Below the pieces are notes generated by a model. That model had not been told where the DNA came from, did not search any database, and saw nothing but the letters and a program-made list of their open reading frames with translations. The position numbers and the translations under genes were made by a program. Below, in pieces: positions 57,701 to 64,000 of a stretch of DNA of 64,000 bases (position 1 is the stretch's first letter; each line of letters starts with the position of its first letter). Where the stretch lies: contig JAVLUZ010000142.1 of NCBI GenBank assembly GCA_036768485.1, forward strand, positions 19,093,735-19,157,734, in the 5' to 3' direction. This stretch comes from Mermis nigrescens (lineage: Eukaryota > Nematoda > Enoplea > Mermithida > Mermithidae).

Positions 57701-60700
57701 GTTTTTTGGTCTTTTTCAAGGCGAAATTATTGAAAAATCGTGCAGACAGGCGTCAAGCGCCGAAGATTTCAGGCTTTCTTAAGAATCATTTTCATTATTT
57801 GATAGATTTTTTAATATTTTCTTTTTATTTTATTATTTTTTTTAATTTCTGCAATGGAGTTACTTTAATTTATAGTGTGGCAGTGTTTTTTGTACAAGGT
57901 CCGTTTGTACATGTGCAAGGATGGTCCCCAAAATTCTTTGTACATTTTGTTCATGCAAATTTTTGTGTACCATAATATAGTACAGTAGCGATTTTAGTGT
58001 GGTAAAAACAGAGCTGTTTGACTTTCGGTAGTGTTTTTTACTTAATTTCTGGGGCTCTAAGGGCAAAAATACTAATAATCGTCTCAAAACGGCGCGAAGC
58101 GCCGAAAAAATTTGACATTTTCTCTTTTGAAATGCAATTTCTGCCATTATAAAGATATATAGAAAAAAATTTTGCGAATTTCAGACCTTTTTTGCAATTA
58201 TTGTCTTCCCAAAAATCTTTCTACATGTGCAAAGACGGTCCCGAAAAGTCTTTGTACACCGGGAAAAATCTTTGCTGAGTACAAAAAGAAAGACTGTAGC
58301 GTGAGAGTTTTTTCACGGCTGCATGTCAAAAAATCACGTTTTCTCTTCTGATTCATTTTCGTCTCTAATTTTGTGTTCATAAAGTTCCTTTTCTTTTTCG
58401 TCGAATCCCCCAAACCAACATGCATATCAGGTTGATCATATGTATGTATAATTTTCTCTCTTAATGGATATGATATTTAGGTGTTTAATTGGACTGCAGT
58501 TCACATTTACTGTTGACATTTTCTGCTGAACGTTTAATTTTGAATTTTTAAATAAAATAAATTTGCATAAACGCGTACATAATTATATCGCTTAAAAGGC
58601 TAATCGTGTTTCCCTCGCGGGCTTTTTGTTTCGTAGGAATCGATTATTTTTTATAGAGTCCTTAATAGTGTGAAATGATCTGTATATCGAATAATATGGA
58701 AGATGCAGATTGATAAATATAGATTGATAAACGTTATTTCTTTAAAGTTAAGACCTGAGTTGATTGTTTAAGTTGCCTACCTACTATAGTTTAGAAGTTT
58801 TATCTTTGCTGAATATATCACTGTTTAGGTGCTGATGCTGAAATTCCGGTCGGAACTCATTGCAGACGGCCTGCTTGTACCAAAGTTAGTATTTTGTCCT
58901 TGCGTTTCATGCTTCGTGCTGACAGCCTCTTTGCAAGCAACGGAAAAGGACTTTGCGTCTGCTATTTTGGATAACTGAATAAAAATTTCGAGAAAATTAA
59001 TTTTAAGAACACTAAGAAATCAATATCTTATTGTGATCAGGAATCACCATTGGTGGACATGTGTCAGGCAGATAGCCAATCATCCGGTGATTTGGAATTT
59101 AGACATAGTTTTCTCAATAAATGTTGACGACCTAATAGAACTGTATCGAACAATTTTCGGTGTTTTTATTTGGATATGGAAAGCAATTGCAACAGTGCAA
59201 AGCTATATTAATATATTTTTTATATTTTTTGTATTTTTACTTTTACACAAGCACACCGGGGATATGAGGGCTTTTTCACTACCAGGACTTTTGAAAGGCA
59301 TACCTCTTTAGGTTATTTCCGAACGAAAACCTATTGTTCGGAATTAGAAAACGCGTTAAACGATGCCCAGCGGTATAATCTGAAGTATTTTTCGAGTAGT
59401 GCTATGTCCTTTCATTCATTCGGACACTCTTTGTCCACCATTTTATGCATATTTGATAGTCCAAGTCATTCCATCGTTCTTATCATTTGTTTTCATGCAA
59501 ACTCGATCACGAACATCCAGGAAGAGTAAAATAAAACAAATCAAAGCGTTTTTATGGGCGATGAGGGGAAGGCAGACATGTAACAGTGGGAGGGGATTGG
59601 GAAGTCGCACCCAAAGTTGGTCGTCCCCTCATACCCCAAGGTCAGAAAGTTTTTAACCCCTCCCCCGATTTTTGAAAAAACTTGCAATTTTTGACCGTTT
59701 TTAGGTGTTTTTGGCCAAAAATTGGAGGTAATTTACCCCTGCTCCTCCTAAAAATGACCGGTGACCTTCCGAAAATTTCGAGCCGTTACATTTATAGGGC
59801 CTGGGTGCTGGACGAAAAAATATCTAAAAAAATCAATATATACTAGACTCATCATTTTAGCGCTATAATTAACCGTAAAAATTAATCGTTTATTCCCACC
59901 CCCAGGCAAATTCGGTGTCAATTTTTCCAACCTTATTAATACTAAATTTTTTCTCTTCCTAATTTTCCTCTATTTTATGCATCAAGTTTTCAATTTTTCT
60001 GTTCTGAGGACTCATCATACATCACAGAAGCACTAAATGCTGTCTGGCTTTAGGAAAGCCTATTCACCAATAGCAATTGTTTGCATTACAATTAATTTTG
60101 CTCGCGCTGAATTTGTTTTTGAATTTAACCTACTAAGTGAATCAACTTGTTTTGCATGTCCAAGTTGCTAAGATCTTAAGATGTACAGTTCCGCTCAAAA
60201 GTTTAAGGCCACTCTGATTGATCACTCCAAAATCCATTGGGTTTTCAAATCGTTTTTAACTGTGAAATTAAAAGGCCTAAATTTCACTTTGGAAAAGTTC
60301 CTAAATTATTTTTCTCCGCTGATTTCAAAAAGTTTAGTCATTTTTAATTTTCTTCACTACTAGCTGATTTATTACGATTTGATTCTGCTCCATTTTGCTG
60401 GTCTTTTGATTAAAAATCGTGTCTTTTAAGGATACTTAACTATTCCAAAGAGCGATAGCCGGATGTTTCAATATAAGTTAATGTGTCAAACAAAACAAAC
60501 ATAAGAAACACAAACAGTTCGATTCCTTTGCTGATCTTCCTCGACCCGGGGTGGTCCTCTAAATTAGCCACTAAAGAACTATGTGGCCGAAAACTAAGTT
60601 CTTTAAAAATTGGCGTCTGACCGCTCCTGACATGCAGGGTGAATTGTCTATTGATTGTGGACCATTGCTTTTGAGGCAGACAATTGGTCAGTATCTTTTC

Positions 60701-63566
60701 CGTATTATTGGATCGTCATAAAAAGTCTTTTTGCGATCAAGTTTAACAGAAAAAACATATTGATTTTTGTTCGAAATTTCGTTCGCTGGACTTTTCTCAA
60801 TTAATAAAAGGTTTCTTTTTCTTGGGGAGTGATATTTGATTATTTTACTTTGAAATTAACGGGTTTTGTCCGCAGACGTTCAGACAAAAAATAAAATGTA
60901 AATGCATGGCCGGAAGAGTCAAACACAGAAGCGAATGCAGTGTTTTGGTCTGGAGTCTATTTGGAGCCATGATGTTGTGATTTGGTTTTATTTTCCTTCC
61001 AACCCAAAATTTACAACCACTTCATATATTTGCCTAATTAAAAAGCACTTGCTTCCTTCTTTGGTGACTGCCTCAGAAAAAACATCCAATACATTTTTTC
61101 CAGAATGGTGATGATCCAAAACACAACGCAAAAACAACTGCAGCATATTTTGTGGGTAAGGGATTGCCTTTATTATACTGACCCCTACAGTCCCAGGAAC
61201 TCAATCCAATTAAAAATATTTGGCAAATTATGAAAGAGATACTTCTGAAACATAATTCTCAAGTGCATTTTACGAGCAAAAATGATTGAAAAATGGAGGA
61301 AATCTGGGGTTCAAACCTTAAGGAAAATGCGTAAAATTGATCAATTCGTTAACACTTTGTATACAAGCATTAATTCAAGCTAAAAGCTATCATATTTCCT
61401 TTTAGTCGATTCTTTTTTGTTAACTGTTAATTGATGATACCTGTTATTTATGGTTCTGTTCAATTTTGAAACTCTTGAACAATAATTAGTTTAGAATTTA
61501 CGATTAAAACAGACAGTGCGTTAAAATCGTTGGTGGCCTTAAACTTTTGAGCGGCACTGTATGTGTTGTATGTATATGATCACTAATTCAGTTCATATGT
61601 GCATTTCTCTGGTCCCTGATCCGACTTCGACTGGAGTAACGCGGGCCAATCCGGCTTCGGTCATTTTGACCGCCTTGGTCGATCACTGCTCCCAAGAATC
61701 GAAAAGACCCTCCACCCACAAATCTTAGAATAAAATTTAAATGTTTTAAATCATTTTTCTCGATTTTTTGATTCCAATACTGCGTAGATCCTGATGAGAA
61801 ACATTGAATAATGGTGCTTTTGCTACTGCATATCATTAATTTTGCGACACTTTTTGACTTGAAAAATTTTGAACTTCCTTAGAATTCATACGTTGATTAC
61901 CATATAAATGGTTGAGTATCATACGGATTGTGACAGATGCAAATCAAGGGGTTGAAAAGTATGATAAGGAATAATTGCGGGGAACGAAGTGTGGTTTAGC
62001 TAAATTGTGACGGGGGATGGACGGGACGTTTGGGCAAGTTTCACAAATATGAACGTGATTAGCAGTGAGGTTCTAAATAAGAGCTAAGCTTCGTATAGAC
62101 CCTCAGTCAAGGTTTCGGAATTTTCAAGCGGAATCAAAAGTGCACCATTTTGTAAGAAAAATTGAAGCAACTTCGAATCAAACATTTATTAGAAGTCTCA
62201 GAAGTTGACTATTAATTTTAAAAGGTCTTGAAAATGAGTTTTTGACCGATTTTTGGATCTGTTTAGGGAAATCTTGAATAGTGAAATTCGTTTAGTCAGA
62301 CTTGATTTAGAGAATGCCTAGATTCTCTTGAATGGTCAGGTTATCTATAGATTAGTGCTGTGCTGTCCCGTGTCATATTTTCCTTTGACGTGAATTGTAA
62401 ATTTATAATTTTAATTTAAAAACCAACTTTTGAAGTAATGTGATCAAGTTAATGAGACATTTTTGTTACTGATTTTCATTTTTCTATGCGAGGATCAAAA
62501 ATTATCTGCAACTATGCATTTTCCCAAAATCGTTTGTCACTAGGTACCTAATTTTTCAAAAGTTTAGGTAGGATGATGATTATTAATCTCCTCTCAACCA
62601 GTGTTTTTTTGTATTCGGCAATTTTTAGGGGCCGTCTTTGTACATGTACAAAGATTTTTGGGAAGATAAAGACTGCAAAAATGGTCTGAAATTCGCAAGA
62701 ATTTTCGGCGCTTCGCGCCGAAATGAGTAATTGTGTGTTCTATTTATCTTTATAATGCCAGAAATTGCATTCTGAAAGGAAAAATGTCAAATTTTTTGGC
62801 GCTCCGCGTCGTTTTGAGACGATTATTAATGATTTTTGCCTTCAGAAAGTCAGAAATTAGCTAAAATACACTACCAAATGTCGAACAACTCTTTTGTTGC
62901 CTCGTTAAAATCGCTACTGTACCATATTGTAAAACCCAAACATTTTTGTTCTACAAAATGTTCAAAGACTTTTAGGGACCATATTTGTACGTGTACAAAC
63001 GGACCTTGTACAAAAAACACTGTTCCCAACCCCTATTTTTATGTGCGACCGTACATTTATGCTTTGTAGTTTTTATCCAGGGGCGGATTTGGCGAGATAA
63101 AGGATGTATATGTGATTTGCAATGATTTTTAGCCGTTAGTAAACATAATTTCTCCAAATTTTCCGGCATTGTAGCCCTACGTTGAGTTTTGACTTATTTT
63201 TGGTTTTTTAAGTGCATCCTAGTGCGTGTCTTTACTCTTCAACTTAGTTTTAAATCTTGACAATTCTTCGTATGTTTTCATTTTTTAATGAAAAGGTTGA
63301 CTATGACTATCCGTGATCTACGGAAATTGAGCCTTCGATCCTTGATCATGAGACGTACTTGTACTCGTATGTACGTGTGCATGCACTTGTTTCAGACTTT
63401 CGAGAAAAATCTCAGTTCAGATGACGTGTGCTGGTATCACAGCGGAACAGCCATTTTTCACGAAGGGATGAAATATTGGAGTTGCTGTCAGAGAAAAACA
63501 TCCGATTTTGATTCGTTTCTTCAGCAGGCTGGTTGTACTTCTGGCAAGCATTGCTGGACTAAAGAC
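48639..63566 (+). CDS. CHORDC1: CHORD-domain protein (CHORDC1/morgana-like), six exons, 3' end beyond the window
   Basis: Cytosolic zinc-binding co-chaperone that works with HSP90; the Drosophila orthologue morgana also restrains centrosome duplication. Exons 48639-48720, 52978-53084, 55745-55831, 56854-57007, 58829-58884 and 63396-63566 total 657 bases, exactly 219 codons, with every phase matching and GT-AG at each intron. CHORD1: [10 protein letters not shown] (residues 11-20), [31 protein letters not shown]. The linker has [25 protein letters not shown]2: [52 protein letters not shown]. The C-terminal CS domain is absent and should be encoded downstream. The last frame runs on to a TAA at 63577, but the donor GTAAAA at 63567 and the family length argue for continued splicing. 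The start ATG gives [10 protein letters not shown] before the first Cys. Confidence 0.95.
48721..49020. other. CHORDC1-like intron 1, start
   Basis: Contains 'cagggtccaacccgcaacct' and 'gacccgacccgaag' at 48807-48862, similar to the degenerate CCCGA motifs of hAT ends, so perhaps a solo element end. No exon seen. Confidence 0.35.
49030..49443 (-). pseudogene. Non-LTR retrotransposon reverse transcriptase, C-terminal remnant
   Basis: Read on the minus strand: [19 protein letters not shown], then [14 protein letters not shown], then, after a frameshift in a T run near 49290, [38 protein letters not shown] and [16 protein letters not shown]. This is the typical end of a Jockey/CR1-class reverse transcriptase (the 'R...ANRV..WN.LP..IV' block). 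One frameshift and a 5' truncation mark it as dead. Confidence 0.85.
49764..50400. repeat. Family A copy (reverse) split by a family B insertion
   Basis: 49764-49949 is the left part of a reverse family A copy, breaking off in 'cgccataccacc'. 49950-50335 is a full family B copy ('catacatgcacggcatggta' to 'cccctaagacca'). 50341-50400 resumes family A ('attttttgacctttaaaaag' to 'gtgctgcccatctatgg'). Confidence 0.85.
50535..50772. repeat. Interspersed repeat, family A (reverse)
   Basis: 'atacctgggcgtggggaggt', 'gatgccaatggatggtgctc' and 'gtgccgcccacctatg'. Its neighbour at 49764-50400 has the same orientation. Confidence 0.8.
50851..50910. mobile_element. hAT-type element end (TAGGGATGGGAATGGCAC), partner not found
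   Basis: TAGGGATGGGAATGGCACAG, followed by GGCACCGG/CCGGTGCC motifs, matches the left end of the element at 18627. The right end was not identified within the next 2 kb. Confidence 0.5.
50911..52150. other. CHORDC1-like intron 1, central part
   Basis: AT-rich. The part next to 50910 may be the body of the hAT element. Short open frames (51191-51382 and 51863-52066) show no recognised motif. Confidence 0.35.
52153..52497. repeat. Interspersed repeat, family E (reverse)
   Basis: 'agggccgtattcaaaggggg' to 'ggatcctggatacgggcc', with 'caatttatgttgggtccgcc' and 'ccggcgcttcacgcc'. It is the reverse of the copies at 8693 and 17110. Confidence 0.75.
52978..53084 (+). CDS. CHORDC1: CHORDC1-like exon 2 (CHORD1 core)
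   Basis: Acceptor TTTATAG ends at 52977; donor GTTAGT starts at 53085. It encodes [20 protein letters not shown], then [15 protein letters not shown]. Confidence 0.96.
53310..53990. repeat. Family I fragment and family F copy
   Basis: 53310-53500 carries 'tcagggttgacggagggggg' and 'aaaatgatcaaaatagccta' (family I). 53690-53990 carries 'cacgtgtacaaagatggtcc' and 'tacattctatacatgcaaat' (family F). Confidence 0.6.
54000..54990. mobile_element. hAT-type element (CAGTGATCGACCGGGC) with GGCCGGGG-rich ends
   Basis: It begins CAGTGATCGACCGGGCC and ends GCCCGGTCGATCACTG. Flanks TCTAATAC (53992-53999) and TATAATAC (54991-54998) agree at 7 of 8. GGCCGGGG-type motifs are packed inside the left end (54010-54080) and the right end (54935-54975). 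A family F fragment lies inside (about 54340-54570). No transposase is recognised. Confidence 0.85.
54999..55744. other. CHORDC1-like intron 2, right part
   Basis: AT-rich. A 62-codon minus-strand frame (55491-55679) has no recognised motif. Nothing else supported. Confidence 0.35.
55745..55831 (+). CDS. CHORDC1: CHORDC1-like exon 3 (end of CHORD1)
   Basis: Acceptor ATATTTAG ends at 55744; donor GTACAT starts at 55832. It encodes [20 protein letters not shown], then AENVDESEK. Confidence 0.95.
55980..56465. repeat. Interspersed repeat, family G
   Basis: Contains four hairpin-like blocks in a row (GGCGCAAAGCGCC at about 56012, then variants at about 56110, 56208 and 56290), spaced roughly 80-100 bases apart, and ends 'ccccccacttccctgaatac'. 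Confidence 0.65.
56854..57007 (+). CDS. CHORDC1: CHORDC1-like exon 4 (linker)
   Basis: Acceptor TATTCCAG ends at 56853; donor GTTAGT starts at 57008. It encodes [20 protein letters not shown] and on through [13 protein letters not shown], matching the 'APKP...SASLK' layout of the CHORDC1 linker. Confidence 0.92.
57190..57325. repeat. Partial family B copy
   Basis: 'tttagaccaagaaaagcact' followed by 'cccagaattaccatgctgtg' matches the right part of reverse family B copies. Confidence 0.5.
57880..58440. repeat. Interspersed repeat, family F
   Basis: 'ttttgtacaaggtccgtttg', 'taccataatatagtacagta', the hairpin block GGCGCGAAGCGCCGAAAA, then 'acggtcccgaaaagtctttg'. The reverse copy at 62590-63015 shares the same order. 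Confidence 0.75.
58829..58884 (+). CDS. CHORDC1: CHORDC1-like exon 5 (start of CHORD2)
   Basis: Acceptor CTGTTTAG ends at 58828; donor GTTAGT starts at 58885. It encodes [18 protein letters not shown] with the first two CHORD2 cysteines. Confidence 0.92.
58885..59570. other. CHORDC1-like intron 5, left part
   Basis: No repeat family recognised. A 92-codon open frame at 59033-59311 has two hydrophobic runs but no ATG-based or splice support that I trust. Confidence 0.35.
59572..59803. repeat. Interspersed repeat, family C
   Basis: 'cacccaaagttggtcgtccc', 'tttttggccaaaaattggag', and 'aaaatttcgagccgttacat'. A well-preserved copy. Confidence 0.75.
60186..61559 (+). mobile_element. Tc1-family transposon, decayed transposase
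   Basis: 27-bp inverted ends CAGTTCCGCTCAAAAGTTTA / CAGTGCCGCTCAAAAGTTTA (one mismatch, both continuing AGGCCAC) flanked by TA at 60184-60185 and 61560-61561; internal length 1374, close to a full Tc1 element. The plus strand holds transposase remnants in more than one frame: [19 protein letters not shown], the 'DNDPKHT' catalytic block, and [15 protein letters not shown], matching the conserved 'SPDLNPIENLW' region of DD34E transposases. Frames are broken by stops and shifts, so it is dead. Confidence 0.95.
61600..62590. other. CHORDC1-like intron 5, repeat remnants
   Basis: 61610-61690 ends GGTCGATCACTG, like a solo end of the hAT family at 54000. 61690-61870 is a decayed reverse family A copy. 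61900-62590 holds nothing recognised. Confidence 0.4.
62590..63015. repeat. Interspersed repeat, family F (reverse)
   Basis: 'gtctttgtacatgtacaaag', the near-perfect hairpin TTCGGCGCTTCGCGCCGAA, and 'tgtacgtgtacaaacggacc'. It mirrors 57880-58440. Confidence 0.8.
63396..63566 (+). CDS. CHORDC1: CHORDC1-like exon 6 (CHORD2 core)
   Basis: Acceptor TTGTTTCAG ends at 63395; likely donor GTAAAA at 63567. It encodes [38 protein letters not shown] and [12 protein letters not shown]. If not spliced, the frame ends four codons later. Confidence 0.93.
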
Positions 63567-63664
63567 GTAAAAATTTAAGATTATTTCAACCTTACGTGGG
63601 CACGCTCAGCTTTTCAGTGTCAAATGACTTCCATGGAACCGGCGAGGTTGGTCAGGACCGTTGA

Positions 63665-63965
63665 CGCAGAGCATGGTCGATCTGGGGGCGGGGTAAAAAA
63701 TTGAGCTTTTTTGGGGGCCAAAATAACCTAAAAAAATGCTAAAATACCCTTAAAACTACGTTATTCAATAATTGGTGTATTTCAAGCACTTATAAATAAA
63801 ATTTCCAATTTTCATCTATTTTCGGCCTTCATTTTGCCTCATTTTACGCAGGAAATTTTAAAAAATCTTGCGTGGTTTGTCCGTTTTTCTCCCCTGGGTT
63901 GCGTGGTCGCTCAGCCGTCAGGGTCAAGTCACTTCACCCTGTAATGACACTGTGCCCATGTATGA
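63665..63965. repeat. Interspersed repeat, family D
   Basis: 'catggtcgatctgggggcgg', 'ccttcattttgcctcatttt' and a distal 'gtgcccatgtatg'. It follows the last visible CHORDC1-like exon. Confidence 0.65.
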
Positions 63966-64000
63966 TTTAAACTGTCTCTAATTAAACCCTTGTTTTTACT

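Noticed and set aside
59033..59311. 92-codon frame with hydrophobic runs
   Set aside because: It starts in CHORDC1-like intron sequence; no splice support or family; likely chance.
63567..63578. Stop at TAA as the true C-terminus of the CHORDC1-like protein
   Set aside because: Orthologues continue from WTK into a linker and CS domain, and a usable donor (GTAAAA) sits exactly where family exons continue, so the stop is probably intronic.

Overview
The window is AT-rich, intron-rich animal nuclear DNA with one 100-base assembly gap (47595-47694). No bacterial-style gene blocks are present. The genes point to an arthropod: two conserved metazoan genes, one secreted cysteine-rich peptide that looks like the insect Diedel family, and a GTP-cyclohydrolase feedback regulator (GFRP). 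I cannot name the species. Most of the DNA between exons consists of short, related, non-autonomous repeats.

Layout. (1) 2988-29183, plus strand: a CTDSPL2-like HAD-family phosphatase. I could read eleven exons whose phases all fit, ending at a TAA; the 5' exon(s) lie outside the window or were not recognised. Its introns hold a 1.2 kb foldback element, several hAT elements with 8-bp target duplications, and a three-level nest (pogo-like element containing a hAT containing a hAT) in the last intron. (2) 29.2-33.8 kb: a small TA-flanked MITE, an orphan 3' exon, a textbook-looking CCAAT/TATA/Inr promoter with a micro-exon, another MITE and a perfect 54-bp palindrome. (3) About 33.8-45.3 kb: two diverged arms in inverted orientation, each rich in subterminal tandem repeats, flanking about 6 kb that includes the Diedel-like gene (38395-38661, minus strand). 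This could be one giant foldback-type transposon with a gene inside. (4) 45725-45961, plus strand: an intronless GFRP gene with a TATA-like box. (5) 48639-63566, plus strand: a CHORDC1/morgana-like co-chaperone gene. Six exons cover both CHORD zinc-binding domains, and the CS domain should lie beyond the right edge. Its introns hold a non-LTR retrotransposon fragment, nested MITEs, a hAT and a Tc1 element.

The two large genes act in unrelated processes (nuclear or ER-type protein dephosphorylation, and HSP90 co-chaperoning), and nothing suggests they work together. The recurring theme is the repeats. At least ten interspersed families share the same style (G-run/C-run ends, ATACATG-like termini, internal poly-A/T blocks), and many share one 13-base hairpin, GGCGCGAAGCGCC. 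At least five hAT-type elements carry GC-rich degenerate tandem motifs just inside both termini. Coordinates of diverged repeats are approximate.
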